Shown: in pieces, positions 15,670 to 24,548 of the stretch | How the letters are laid out: each line of letters starts with the position of its first letter | Numbering within the stretch: the stretch's first letter is position 1 | Source of the DNA: Diaphorobacter sp. HDW4A | GTDB lineage: Bacteria > Pseudomonadota > Gammaproteobacteria > Burkholderiales > Burkholderiaceae_C | Reading direction: 5' to 3' | NCBI RefSeq assembly: GCF_011305995.1 | Contig: NZ_CP049910.1 | Location: 930,001-994,000, forward strand | DNA: 64,000 nucleotides | The notes under the pieces: model-generated | Seen by the model: the letters and a program-made list of their open reading frames with translations, nothing else | Told to the model about the DNA's origin: nothing | Databases searched by the model: none | Position numbers and translations under genes: made by a program

Positions 15670-16920
15670 ATGAATCACAACAACGGCAACCCGGATCTGC
15701 ATGCTGCTTCTTCATCTCTATCCTCTTCGAATGGCCCGCGCGCGCTGTCGCTGCTGCGCCATCGTGACGGCCACCATGCCAAGGTCACCTATGAAGAGCT
15801 GTTCTTTGACTTGGTCTATGTGTTCGCGGTCACGCAGCTCAGCCATGCGCTGCTGCACCACCTGAGCTTCGCCGGGCTTGTCGAGACGCTGATCCTCTGG
15901 TTCGGCGTCTGGCTTGGTTGGCAATACACCTGCTGGTTCACCAACTGGTTCAACCCTGAAGCACCGGCGATTCGCGGTGTGGTGTTCGTCTCGATGCTGC
16001 TGGCACTGTTCATGGCCTGCGCGATTCCCGAGGCCTATGGCGCCAAGGGCGTGATCTTTGCATGTAGTTATGTGGCCATGCAGGTGGGGCGCACGGCCTA
16101 TGTGGTGTGGCTGCTTGGGCCATCGCACCCAATGGCGCCCAACTACCGGCGCATGCTGGGCTGGCTGAGCATCGCAGGTGTCTTCTGGATCGCGGGCGCG
16201 TTTGCTGAACATGAATGGCGCATCGCCCTGTGGCTGGTGGCCATCGCCTGCGAGTACTTCTCGCCGATGATCGGCTTTGCGTTGCCGGGGCTGGGCCGCT
16301 CATCGACAAGCGAGTGGACCATCGAAGGCGCGCATCTGGTCGAGCGCTGCCAATTGTTCGTGATCGTTGCGCTCGGCGAGACGCTGATCGCCACCGGCGC
16401 CGTGCTGTCCAAGGAGGAGCATTGGGGCCTCGGCTTGCTGCTTGCGTTGGGTGCCACCTTCTTCGGTACCCTGGCGATGTGGTGGCTGTATTTCGGCACC
16501 TCGAGCAAGGATGCGAACACGGTCATCACCACATCCGATGACCCGGGCCGCATCGGGGCGTATTTCCATTACATCCACGTGGTGCTGGTGGCTGGCATCA
16601 TCGGTAGTGCGGTGGGCAATGATCTGGTGATGGCCCATCCCTACAGCATGCTGAGCACCGCGCAGGTGTTCACGCTGGTCGGCGGACCGGCGGTGTATCT
16701 GCTGGGCAGCGCGTTCTACAAGCAGGTGGTCTATGGCTGTGTGCCGATGTCGCACATCGCGGGTGCGATTGCGCTACTGGCGCTGGTGCCCGTGGGCTTT
16801 TACGCCAACCTGCTGGTGATGGGCTGGCTCACCACGGCCGTGCTGCTGGTGGTGAGCTTTCGTGAACTCCAGGTGCAGCGCAAGCCTCGCGTGGGCAATG
16901 CGGTGCCGCACCACGGTTGA
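15670..16920 (+). CDS. Low temperature requirement protein A (LtrA) family membrane protein
   Basis: This 416-residue protein starts at the ATG MNHNNGNPD; an upstream TTG at 15655 is less likely. After a polar N-terminus rich in Ser and His comes the family hallmark KVTYEELFFDLVYVFAVTQLS. Around ten to twelve membrane helices follow, with WWLYF and HLVERCQLFVIVALGETLI in the middle, another conserved LtrA segment. The family was named from a Listeria gene needed for growth in the cold; the molecular function is unknown. It stands alone, with a repeat-like region before it and a small convergent gene after it. Confidence 0.9.
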   Translation: MNHNNGNPDLHAASSSLSSSNGPRALSLLRHRDGHHAKVTYEELFFDLVYVFAVTQLSHALLHHLSFAGLVETLILWFGVWLGWQYTCWFTNWFNPEAPAIRGVVFVSMLLALFMACAIPEAYGAKGVIFACSYVAMQVGRTAYVVWLLGPSHPMAPNYRRMLGWLSIAGVFWIAGAFAEHEWRIALWLVAIACEYFSPMIGFALPGLGRSSTSEWTIEGAHLVERCQLFVIVALGETLIATGAVLSKEEHWGLGLLLALGATFFGTLAMWWLYFGTSSKDANTVITTSDDPGRIGAYFHYIHVVLVAGIIGSAVGNDLVMAHPYSMLSTAQVFTLVGGPAVYLLGSAFYKQVVYGCVPMSHIAGAIALLALVPVGFYANLLVMGWLTTAVLLVVSFRELQVQRKPRVGNAVPHHG

Positions 16921-16952
16921 ATGTGGCGGAGTGCGGCGGGGCACAGGGCCAC

Positions 16953-17177
16953 TCACATCTTTTTGGGATGCAATTTGATCTTGCCTTCGCGAATATAGCG
17001 GTCGTATTCATCACGCGGGATGGCCGTGAGTCCAGCGGTTCTGGAGTCGTCCATCCAGCTGATTGTGACGCTGTCAGGCGCATAGTCCAGATCGACCGGA
17101 CCTTCCGGAATGGTCATGGGAACGCCTTCGCCTTCGCGATAGGTGACGAGGCCGTGAATGGTGGCAGGGGCTGACAT
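16953..17177 (-). CDS. Small conserved-looking hypothetical protein
   Basis: This 74-residue protein begins MSAPATIHGLVTYREGEG; GGAGACAC just upstream gives a ribosome-binding site. It is soluble and rich in charged residues, with VDLDYAPDSVTISWMDD in the middle and a Lys-rich end (GKIKLHPKKM). I do not recognise the family. Coding character is supported by the good ribosome-binding site and by the protein-like composition. It is convergent with ltrA-like and lies downstream of the truC-like gene on the same strand. Confidence 0.6.
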   Translation of the reverse strand: MSAPATIHGLVTYREGEGVPMTIPEGPVDLDYAPDSVTISWMDDSRTAGLTAIPRDEYDRYIREGKIKLHPKKM

Positions 17178-17299
17178 GGTGTGTCTCCTGGTGGTTGAGC
17201 CAAGATCAGGCACCGGGCGATCCGGGCAATGAATGACCTCTCCATTAGAGGCGCACTGGATGGCGATTGCGTGTCAGACCAGAGCGCGATTCCAATCCG

Positions 17300-18103
17300 T
17301 TACGCGGAACGTTTGACATCATCGCCCTCGCTGGCATGCACCCATGGCATGCTGAGCACGCGATCATGCCAATCGCGCAGGTCCGGGTTGGGCGGTGTCG
17401 TGCCAGCCTGGCGAAGCGATAGCCCGCTGTGCAGATGCAGCCGCTCGCCGGTTACCGGATGCGGAATCGACAGCTTCCAAGCGTGCAGCCACAGCCGCTG
17501 CAGGCCCAACTGCGTGGCCCACCAGCGGTTGAGCGGGCCCTTGCCGTGCGTGGCGTCGCCCAGAATCGGGTGGGCGATGTGCTTCAGATGCCTGCGGATC
17601 TGGTGGCGACGGCCGGTGAACGGTGTGGCATGCACGAGCGATGCGCGTGTGTGTTCAAAACGCGGATCGCTCGCGATGGGCAACTCAAGCCGCGCGATGC
17701 AGCGCAGCTGCGTGTGCGCATCCTGCACGGGCGCGTCGGGCGGCGCATCGTCGGGACGCAGCGCGTGGTCCACATCACTGAGCGGCGGGGCCCAGCCGCG
17801 CACCAGCGCTAGATATTCCTTGTCCACATCGTGGCGCTGAAAGGCTTGCGCCAGTTCGTGCGCGGCGTCCGAATGCAGGCCCATGACCAGCACGCCGCAG
17901 GTGCCTTTGTCCAGCCGGTGAACCGGATAGACATGCCGTCCGAGCTGGTTGCGCAGCGCCTGCATCACAAAGCGCGTTTCGCCCGCATCCAGCCCAGTGC
18001 GGTGGACCAGCCAGCCCGCAGGTTTGTAGACTGCCACCACGTGTTCGTCGCGCCAGAGCAATTCGAGGGGGGGCAGTGGGGCGGGACGGTTCTCGGACAA
18101 CAC
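17300..18103 (-). CDS. truC: RluA-superfamily tRNA pseudouridine synthase, TruC type
   Basis: This 267-residue protein has the catalytic motif HRLDKGTCGVLV, with Asp65 as the nucleophile, plus YKPAGWLVHR near the N-terminus and HQIRRHLKHIAHPILGD later. The absence of an S4 domain, the length (E. coli TruC is 260) and the LKHIAHPILGD signature favour TruC, which makes pseudouridine 65 in tRNA-Asp and tRNA-Ile. RluA paralogues are the main alternative. It diverges from the DHH phosphoesterase with a 44-bp spacer, so the promoters probably overlap. Confidence 0.85.
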   Translation of the reverse strand: MLSENRPAPLPPLELLWRDEHVVAVYKPAGWLVHRTGLDAGETRFVMQALRNQLGRHVYPVHRLDKGTCGVLVMGLHSDAAHELAQAFQRHDVDKEYLALVRGWAPPLSDVDHALRPDDAPPDAPVQDAHTQLRCIARLELPIASDPRFEHTRASLVHATPFTGRRHQIRRHLKHIAHPILGDATHGKGPLNRWWATQLGLQRLWLHAWKLSIPHPVTGERLHLHSGLSLRQAGTTPPNPDLRDWHDRVLSMPWVHASEGDDVKRSA

Positions 18104-18147
18104 TATGACGATAGGAAAAAATGGTCAATAAGCGACAAGCATAGCCT

Positions 18148-19113
18148 GTGATTGGTATGACAATGATAAGCATGAACATCACTGTCAGCGCATCGCCCAA
18201 GAGTCCGACCATTCTGCCTTTGTCCCTGCTCGTGCAGGCCCGGCGCGATGATCCTTCGCCGCTCATCCTCTACCACGGACGATGTGCGGACGGTTTCTCG
18301 GCGGCGTGGGCAGCCTGGCAGTTTTACGAGGGTGAGGTGGAATGTGTGGGCCTCACGCACGGACAGGTGAAGACCATGGACGATTTGCCGCCGCTTGAAG
18401 GCCGAGCCGTCTACATCCTCGACTTCTCGTTCAACGCCGAGATTCTTTCGCAGATCGACGAACGTGCGGCCAAGCTCGTGCTGCTTGATCACCACATCAG
18501 CGCGCAGCGCGAACTCGGCAACTACCGCTGCCGCTGCGGTGTCGTGCACTTTGACATGAACAAGTCCGGTGCCCGCCTGTCCTGGGAATTCTTTCATGGC
18601 GATGCGCCCGTGCCCGAACTCATCCGCTTCGTCGAAGACCGCGATCTGTGGCGCTGGCAGTATCCGCAGACGCGCGGCTTTGTCTCGGCGCTCGATCTCG
18701 AGCCGTTTGATCTGCAGCGTTGGCAGGAAATCGCCGATTTCACACCCGAGCAGTTGACCTCCTTTGTCGCGCGCGGCGCTGCCATGGACGAGAAATTCCG
18801 CAACCTCGCGGCCGACATCGCGCGCGATGCGCAGCCCGTCAACTTCAATGGCGAGCAGGGCGTGATGGTGAATGCGCCGGGTGCGTTCCACAGCCTCGTC
18901 GGCGATCTTCTTTCAGCTGAAAGCGGCACGTTTGCACTGATGTGGCAGGTCGGATCGGAAGGCCAGATCAAGGCCGGTCTGCGATCACAGCGTGGTTACG
19001 ACTGCTCGGTGCTGGCGGTGAGCATGGGCGGCGGCGGACATGCGCAGGCCTGTGGTTTCCGCATGGCGGCTGAGCGCTTGCCTGAACTGCTCAGTGGGAC
19101 GTTCAAGGCCTGA
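18148..19113 (+). CDS. DHH-family phosphoesterase
   Basis: This is a protein of up to 321 residues; several in-frame ATGs (18148, 18160, 18169) lie close together and the true start is uncertain. It carries the DHH motifs: YHGRCADGFSAAWAAW (motif I), ILDFSF (motif II) and VLLDHHIS (motif III). The C-terminal DHHA1 domain ends in SMGGGGHAQACGFRM. This layout is that of RecJ-like or oligoribonucleotide/exopolyphosphatase-type hydrolases using two Mn ions. The exact substrate (short oligonucleotides, cyclic dinucleotides or others) is not decided by the sequence. Downstream is a dispersed repeat. Confidence 0.85.
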   Translation: MIGMTMISMNITVSASPKSPTILPLSLLVQARRDDPSPLILYHGRCADGFSAAWAAWQFYEGEVECVGLTHGQVKTMDDLPPLEGRAVYILDFSFNAEILSQIDERAAKLVLLDHHISAQRELGNYRCRCGVVHFDMNKSGARLSWEFFHGDAPVPELIRFVEDRDLWRWQYPQTRGFVSALDLEPFDLQRWQEIADFTPEQLTSFVARGAAMDEKFRNLAADIARDAQPVNFNGEQGVMVNAPGAFHSLVGDLLSAESGTFALMWQVGSEGQIKAGLRSQRGYDCSVLAVSMGGGGHAQACGFRMAAERLPELLSGTFKA

Positions 19114-19175
19114 GATTTTCGTCCTCGTGCACTTGGATTGAGTGCTGGACTTCTGCCGCAGCGCAGTGGTTGCGT

Positions 19176-19352
19176 TCCGGGGCCGGGATTGCGCTCGGCG
19201 ACGCAATCACTTTTTGCTTGCGCTCTCAAAGTAACCCCAAACGCGCTTTCAATACCTGCGGCAGAACGCGCTTTACGCTGCGCGCCCCGCTCGAACAACC
19301 GCCGCAAGGCAGTTGGGAAGAGGAGGGTGCGGCACTTCGCGTTGCTCGCGCC
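19176..19352 (+). repeat. Dispersed intergenic repeat, family A, copy 1
   Basis: This is about 175 bp of non-coding sequence that aligns along its length with 40700-40880. Shared blocks include TTTTGCTTGCGC, AACGCGCTTT, AATACCTGCGGCA and GGCACTTCGC. Both copies lie in the same orientation, each immediately downstream of a plus-strand gene. Spurious reading frames commonly arise from this element. Confidence 0.75.
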
Positions 19353-19361
19353 TTCCTAGGG

Positions 19362-20708
19362 TCATTGATCTCCTTGTCTGGCGGCTTCTTCGAACTTGTC
19401 CACGTCGCGCAGCGTCGGAAAAATGCGGGACCACAGGCCCACCACGGCGAGCGTGCAGACACCGCCCAGCACGGCGGCTGGCACGGCGCCGGCCCATGCG
19501 GCGCTGGTGCCTGCACGGAATTCGCCGAGTTCGTTGGATGAGCCGATGAACAGCATATTGACCGCGTTCACCCGGCCGCGCATGTGGTCGGGTGTGGAGA
19601 ACTGCACGAGTGCACCCCGGATGTAGACGCTGACCATGTCGGCCGCACCCGCGATCATCAGTGCGATGAACGAGACCGCGAACACCGTGGACAGCGAGAA
19701 CACCAGATTGGCAAGGCCGAAGACGGCGACGGCGAGGAACATGGTGCGGCCGACCTTGCGGTTGAACGGATGCAAGCTGAGGTAGAGACCGGCGCTCACC
19801 TCGCCAATGGCCATGGCGCTTCGCAGTGCACCGAGGCCTTGCGGGCCGACATGCAGCACCTCGTGGGCGTAGATCGGCAGCAGCGCGATCACGCCGCCGA
19901 GCAGCACGGCAAACAGGTCGAGCGAGATGGTGCCCAGAATGATGGGGCGGGTGCGGATGAAGCGGATGCCCGCGCCGAAGCGATCGAACATCGTGCCCTG
20001 CACAGGCGCGGGCGGGGATGCGAACTTCACGGGCACGAGCCACACGAGCAGTGCGGTGCCAAGGACCAGGCAGGCACAGCAGACGGCATAGGTCAGCTGG
20101 CCGCCACCGATGGCGTAGAGCACGCCGCCGAGAAACGGGCCGCCGATGGAGGCCGAGCGCATGATCATGCTGTTGGCCGCGATGGCCTGCGCCAACTGCT
20201 CGCGCGCGACGATCTGCGGCAGCAGGCTTTGCAGCGCCGGGCCCGAAAACGCACGGGAGCAGCCGAACAGCACCAGCACCGCATAAATGCCACCGACGCC
20301 CGCAGCGCCATGCCCGGAAAGCCACCACAGCAGCGCGCTGCAGACGGCGCCGACCGCCCAACTGGTCGCCAGAATCGGCTTGCGCGCGAAGCGGTCGATC
20401 AGGTCACCGGCGGGTAGCAACAGCACCAGCATTGGCAGGAACTGCGCGAGGCCCACGTAGGCGAGCGCCATCGGCGAGCGCGTGAGGTCGTAGACCTGCC
20501 AGGCGACGACGACAGCCTGCACCTGCGTGGCGAACACGGCCAGCAGGCGCGATGCCATGAAGGAGAGAAATGCGGAGTGTCGGTAGATGCTTTGCGGCTC
20601 TGCGGACGACGGGGACGGAGGAGTTTGGACGGGCTGTGGCACGGGAGGAAGATGGCTTGCGATCGATGTTGTACGTTGTTGTGAGCGACAGCCACGGCGC
20701 GATGCCAT
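19362..20708 (-). CDS. MFS transporter (EntS/MFS_3-like)
   Basis: This 448-residue protein has a polar Pro/Ser-rich N-terminus of about 40 residues and then around eleven or twelve hydrophobic helices. Major-facilitator landmarks include GDLIDRFARKP (loop 2-3 motif, about residues 100-110), GPALQSLLPQIV and MRGRVNAVNMLFIGSSNELGE. This pattern matches the enterobactin-exporter EntS / MFS_3 subfamily. Substrate unknown; no siderophore genes are near. The secreted nuclease gene lies 116 nt upstream on the same strand and could share a transcript. Confidence 0.88.
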   Translation of the reverse strand: MASRRGCRSQQRTTSIASHLPPVPQPVQTPPSPSSAEPQSIYRHSAFLSFMASRLLAVFATQVQAVVVAWQVYDLTRSPMALAYVGLAQFLPMLVLLLPAGDLIDRFARKPILATSWAVGAVCSALLWWLSGHGAAGVGGIYAVLVLFGCSRAFSGPALQSLLPQIVAREQLAQAIAANSMIMRSASIGGPFLGGVLYAIGGGQLTYAVCCACLVLGTALLVWLVPVKFASPPAPVQGTMFDRFGAGIRFIRTRPIILGTISLDLFAVLLGGVIALLPIYAHEVLHVGPQGLGALRSAMAIGEVSAGLYLSLHPFNRKVGRTMFLAVAVFGLANLVFSLSTVFAVSFIALMIAGAADMVSVYIRGALVQFSTPDHMRGRVNAVNMLFIGSSNELGEFRAGTSAAWAGAVPAAVLGGVCTLAVVGLWSRIFPTLRDVDKFEEAARQGDQ

Positions 20709-20824
20709 GTGTGAAGCGCCTGAACGCAGAACGGAGTCCGATGCAGGCGCGCTGCGAAGGGGATGCTAACAAGCTGGGGGAATTTTCGCTGGTGCCCGGA
20801 TATGTGCGCCTAGCGCGGATCGGG

Positions 20825-21283
20825 TCATTCCCGGCTGTACGGGGGATGCTGCTTGCGGTAGTTCCACGGGGCCTGCGGTCGTGCTTCTGACCACAGACCG
20901 AGGCGCTGCGCCTGCGCCCGGTCCTGCAATGACTGCATCGCGGGAATGGGCTTGTGGCGCCATGTGTACAGCCACGCCTGACCGCTCTGCAACTGGGCAC
21001 TGGCCGCATCGACACCGCCGCAGCGCACGTGGGCGACCAAGCGCTCGTACTGGTCGCGGGTGACGGTGGCGATTTCGGCTTCTTTGCCGAGGCACAGTGC
21101 TTCAAGGTGCGCCTTGGACTCGCGGCCAAAGTTCTGGCTGAGTTCCGGTGCGTCGATGTCGGCGATGCGTACTTTTTCGGGCCAAGCGATCGACGAGCCT
21201 GATGCGTGACAGCGTGTAAACAGGCTGTCGCCATCGCTCACGTGGACGACCAGACAAAGGAGAGCGGCGGCGGTGTAGGGCAT
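20825..21283 (-). CDS. Thermonuclease (SNase-like) family protein, probably exported
   Basis: This protein has 152 residues from MPYTAAALLCLVVHVSDGDS; the much longer open frame upstream is a shadow of the CoA-transferase gene. The N-terminus is hydrophobic and could be a short signal peptide. Staphylococcal-nuclease landmarks are VSDGDSL, VRIADIDAPEL, the EALCLGKEAEI segment and DQYERLVAHVRCGGVD. These give the Ca-binding Asp residues and the catalytic Arg/Glu region of the OB-fold. Expected activity: hydrolysis of DNA or RNA outside the cytoplasm. It is shorter than many homologues but appears complete. Confidence 0.85.
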   Translation of the reverse strand: MPYTAAALLCLVVHVSDGDSLFTRCHASGSSIAWPEKVRIADIDAPELSQNFGRESKAHLEALCLGKEAEIATVTRDQYERLVAHVRCGGVDAASAQLQSGQAWLYTWRHKPIPAMQSLQDRAQAQRLGLWSEARPQAPWNYRKQHPPYSRE

Positions 21284-21390
21284 GGTGGAGGGGTGCAACT
21301 GGCGGTGGGTGGCGGTAGGACCACTGTAGTTGCCCCTGCGGGTCACGGGCTGCGCGAAAGCAGAAACTGCCCGCTTTGCACGGGCTGAGT

Positions 21391-22584
21391 TCAGCTTGAT
21401 TGAGCCGTCTGGCGGATCACGCCGCTGGCCTGCAGATGCGCCACCTGCGCCTCGGTCAGTCCGGCTTCGCGCAGCACAGTCAGCGTGCTTTGTCCGATCT
21501 CTTGTGGCTTCACGCGGTAGCTTGCCGGGGTGCGGCTGAGCTTGATCGGCGAGGCGACCGAGCGGAAACCATCGACCTCGGCGATCATGCCGCGATGCGC
21601 TGTGTGCGGGTGCTTGAGCGCATCCACCACGTTCTGGATCACGCCGCAGGGCACACCGACCGCCACGAGTTTCTCGAACAGCGCCTGTGCCTCGAACGCG
21701 CTGAACGCGGCCTGCAGGTCTTGCTTGAGCGCGAAGCGGTTCACCGCGCGCGTGGCGTTGGTCAGATAGCGCTCGTCGCGCGCGAGATCGGCGTGGCCCA
21801 CGGCCTCGCACATCCGCTGGAACTGGCCGTTGTTGCCCACGGCCAGAAAGATGGGTTCGGTGGCCGTGGCGTAGGTGTCGTAGGGGGCGATATTGGGGTG
21901 ACCGTTGCCCGAGCGTTTGGGAGGCTTGCCGGTGAACAGCGTGTTGATCGAATGCGGGTAAAGTGAGAACAGCGCGCTGTCGAACAGAGCCGACTCCACC
22001 GATTGACCGAGGCCGCTTTTCGCCCGCTCCTGCAGCGCCATGAGGATGCCGATCACCGCGTTGAGGCCGGTGGTCACATCGACGATGGGCACGCCGATGC
22101 GCGTAGCGACACCATCGGGATCGCCGTTGATGCTCATGAGTCCGCTGAGCGCCTGCACCGCCGCGTCATATCCCGGCAGTCCGCCAAGCGGGCCGGTCGC
22201 GCCGAAGCCTGTGACGCGGCAATGGATGAGGCGTGGAAAACGCGCGCGCAGTACTTCCTCGTAACCCATGCCCCAGCGCTCGAGCGTACCGATCTTGAAG
22301 TTCTCGATCAGCACATCGGCGTCCTTCAGCAGCCTGAACACCAGCTCGCGCCCGGCCGGGTCGGCCACGTCCACGCACACCGTGCGTTTGTTGCGGTTAA
22401 TTCCCGCGAAGTAGGACGCCATGCCCGCGTCGTCGAACGGCGGGCCCCAGGTGCGGGTCTCGTCGCCCTCGGGGCCCTCGACTTTGATCACGTCCGCGCC
22501 ATGGTCGCCAAGAATCTGCGCGCACAGCGGACCGCCCAGCACGCGCGAGAGATCGACGACCTTGAGTCCTTCGAGTGATGCCAT
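21391..22584 (-). CDS. Class III (CaiB/BaiF) CoA-transferase
   Basis: This 397-residue family III CoA-transferase moves CoA between carboxylic acids through a glutamyl/aspartyl-CoA intermediate. The N-terminus reads LEGLKVVDLSRVLGGPLCAQ, followed by KVEGPEGDETR, and the catalytic Asp is at residue 169 (VPIVDVTTGL), exactly the family position. It follows the hydratase gene by 33 nt on the same strand with a GGAGA ribosome-binding site, so the two form an operon. In this island it is the only gene able to activate an acid to its CoA ester; no acyl-CoA synthetase is present. CoA donor and acceptor are unknown. Confidence 0.93.
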   Translation of the reverse strand: MASLEGLKVVDLSRVLGGPLCAQILGDHGADVIKVEGPEGDETRTWGPPFDDAGMASYFAGINRNKRTVCVDVADPAGRELVFRLLKDADVLIENFKIGTLERWGMGYEEVLRARFPRLIHCRVTGFGATGPLGGLPGYDAAVQALSGLMSINGDPDGVATRIGVPIVDVTTGLNAVIGILMALQERAKSGLGQSVESALFDSALFSLYPHSINTLFTGKPPKRSGNGHPNIAPYDTYATATEPIFLAVGNNGQFQRMCEAVGHADLARDERYLTNATRAVNRFALKQDLQAAFSAFEAQALFEKLVAVGVPCGVIQNVVDALKHPHTAHRGMIAEVDGFRSVASPIKLSRTPASYRVKPQEIGQSTLTVLREAGLTEAQVAHLQASGVIRQTAQSS

Positions 22585-22617
22585 GTGATGTGTCTCCTTT
22601 GATCTTTTCTGTCCGTG

Positions 22618-23463
22618 TCACGCCTGCTGCGGAACCCAGCGCGCCGCGCGCTTGTCACGCGATGCGCTCACGCCTTCGACGGCCTCAGTGCGCATCTGCG
22701 TGGCGAACCAGTGCGATGCGGCATCGAGATAAGTAGGCAGCGCCGGGTTGCCCGCGAGCGGTGTCGTAGGAACGCAGGCCAGCATGCGCTTGGTGACGAT
22801 GCTGGCCTCGGGCGCTGCGCAGAGCAACTGGCGCAGCACCTCCTGCGTTGTGCCGGCAAGCGCTTCGGGTGTGTCGCTGAGATAGTCGAGGAGGCCGACG
22901 CGAAGGGCCTCGGCCGCGTCGATGCGCTGACCAGTGAGCATCAATCGACGCGCGGTCTGCAGGCCAAGCCGTGCGGCGACAAAGGGCAGGATTTGCCCCG
23001 GCACGAGGCCGATGGCGACTTCGGGAAAACCAAACTTGGATGCGGGCGATCCGATGCAGATGTCGACCGCACAGGCCAGACCCGCACCGCCGCCCATGGC
23101 CGCACCATGCACGCTGGCCACCGTGATCTTGGGCGTGTTGACGAGCTGGGTAAGGAACTCGCCGTACTGCCGGTTGCCGGCGGCCAGCGGGTCGCGGCCA
23201 TCGGTGCCGACGGGCTCGCTAAGCCTGTCCTGAATGTTGCCGAGATTGCCGCCCGCGCTGAATGCCGGGCCTGCGGCGGTGAACAGGATCACGCGCACCT
23301 CGGGCGATTGTGCGGCCTCATGCAGCGCGGAAGAAAGAGCCTGCACCATGCCGCCGCCCAGCGGATTGCGCGACTCGCCGCGATTGAGTTGGATGGTGCA
23401 GACAGGGCCTTGCCGCGTGACGAGCACCAGATTGTTCCAGTCGTTCGATGGGTTGGTGGACAT
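22618..23463 (-). CDS. Enoyl-CoA hydratase/isomerase family protein
   Basis: This 281-residue crotonase-fold protein has the oxyanion-hole segments FTAAGPAFSAGGNLG and VHGAAMGGGAGLACAVD. At the position of the first catalytic Glu of classical hydratases (GGGxE) this protein has Gly (GGGAG). The second Glu is kept in FGFPEVAIG. It may therefore be an isomerase, a lyase or a hydratase with a changed mechanism. Within the island it would be placed like AtuE/LiuC, which hydrate glutaconyl-CoA-type products after carboxylation. It diverges from the LysR gene and is transcribed with the CoA-transferase. Confidence 0.85.
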   Translation of the reverse strand: MSTNPSNDWNNLVLVTRQGPVCTIQLNRGESRNPLGGGMVQALSSALHEAAQSPEVRVILFTAAGPAFSAGGNLGNIQDRLSEPVGTDGRDPLAAGNRQYGEFLTQLVNTPKITVASVHGAAMGGGAGLACAVDICIGSPASKFGFPEVAIGLVPGQILPFVAARLGLQTARRLMLTGQRIDAAEALRVGLLDYLSDTPEALAGTTQEVLRQLLCAAPEASIVTKRMLACVPTTPLAGNPALPTYLDAASHWFATQMRTEAVEGVSASRDKRAARWVPQQA

Positions 23464-23673
23464 GTGATTTCTCCGGATTCAACGGACGATGGAGTCGATA
23501 TGAAAATGCAGCTGCGCACTACAATGAATCACGCCCGCACGCTGTCTGCGGGGCGCATCACCGATCAAAGAAGGAGACACCTTGCGCAAGCCTTTGCGGC
23601 ACCGAATCCGGTGCGAATGCGGATGTGGTTGCGGATGCGTTGCCGACGACCACGCGGCGATGCGAGGAGCGAC

Positions 23674-24522
23674 ATGAGCGTTCGCAATCTGGATATAGGC
23701 CAACTGCGCACCTTCGTGGCCGTGGCCGAGCGCGAGAGCTTCACCAATGCGGCGGAAAAGGTGTTCCGCACGCAGGCGGCCGTATCGCAGCAGATGCAGA
23801 AGCTCGAGGAGTTGGTGGGCTGCGCGCTGTTCGAGCGCGTGGGACGCAACAAGCGGCTGACTACCGAGGGCGTGCGGCTGCTCGAATACGCGCGGCGCAT
23901 GGTCACGCTCAACGACGAGGCCTACCGCGTGATCAGCAGCCAGGAAAGTCACCAGTCGGTGAAGATCGGTGCCTGCGCCGATGCGGTGGATACGCTGGTG
24001 CCGACCTATCTGGAAATCTGCGCCGAGAATTTCCCGTCGCTGAGTATCGACATCAAGGTGGCGCAGAGCCGCTGGCTGGGCACAGCGCTGCGCAAGGGCG
24101 ACATCGACCTGATGCTGGATATCGTGCCGCATGCGGGCTTCGAGCATCTGTTGCTGCGCTCTTCGCCCTTGGCGTGGATTGCGGGGCTGCGTTATCGCCA
24201 TCAGGCAGGCAGCTCGGTGCCGCTGATTCTCATGGAGAACAGCTGTCCGTTCCGCAACAGCATGGTGCAGGCGCTGACCGATGCCAACATGCCATGGCAT
24301 TGCGCGTTCCAGACCTCCACGCTCGCGGGCATCCGTGCAGCGCTGCGAGCGGGTCTCGGCATCACCGCGCGCACGCTCGAGATGCTTGCGCCGGATGTGC
24401 GCGTGCTCGATTCGCAGGTGCGCCTGCCCGCGCTGCCCGCGATGCAGTTCCACCTTTACTGGCGTGACGATGCTCAGAGCGACAGCGCCAGGAAGGTGCT
24501 GCAGCTCATAGCCTCGCGTTGA
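23674..24522 (+). CDS. LysR-type transcriptional regulator
   Basis: This protein has 282 residues from MSVRNLDIGQLRTFVAVAER; the open frame extends far upstream but only antisense to the hydratase. The winged HTH occupies residues about 8-66 (FTNAAEKVFRTQAAVSQQMQKLE). The effector domain follows, starting near HQSVKIGACADAVDTLVP. It sits between the two minus-strand catabolic units, diverging from the hydratase/CoA-transferase and converging on tctC with 26 bp between stops. It is the obvious candidate regulator of the island. The 210-bp divergent region holds GCACCG-AATC-CGGTGC (23599-23614), a possible operator. Confidence 0.92.
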   Translation: MSVRNLDIGQLRTFVAVAERESFTNAAEKVFRTQAAVSQQMQKLEELVGCALFERVGRNKRLTTEGVRLLEYARRMVTLNDEAYRVISSQESHQSVKIGACADAVDTLVPTYLEICAENFPSLSIDIKVAQSRWLGTALRKGDIDLMLDIVPHAGFEHLLLRSSPLAWIAGLRYRHQAGSSVPLILMENSCPFRNSMVQALTDANMPWHCAFQTSTLAGIRAALRAGLGITARTLEMLAPDVRVLDSQVRLPALPAMQFHLYWRDDAQSDSARKVLQLIASR

Positions 24523-24548
24523 GCGGAGTGAAGGAGGGGCGATCTGTA

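Noticed and set aside
19138..19359. Small plus-strand ORF downstream of the DHH gene
   Set aside because: It lies in dispersed repeat A; the same frame type recurs in the second copy, a sign of a repeat-derived false ORF.
22615..23673. 635-residue plus-strand ORF ending in the LysR protein
   Set aside because: The part before 23674 is antisense to the enoyl-CoA hydratase gene; the LysR HTH begins right after the ATG at 23674.
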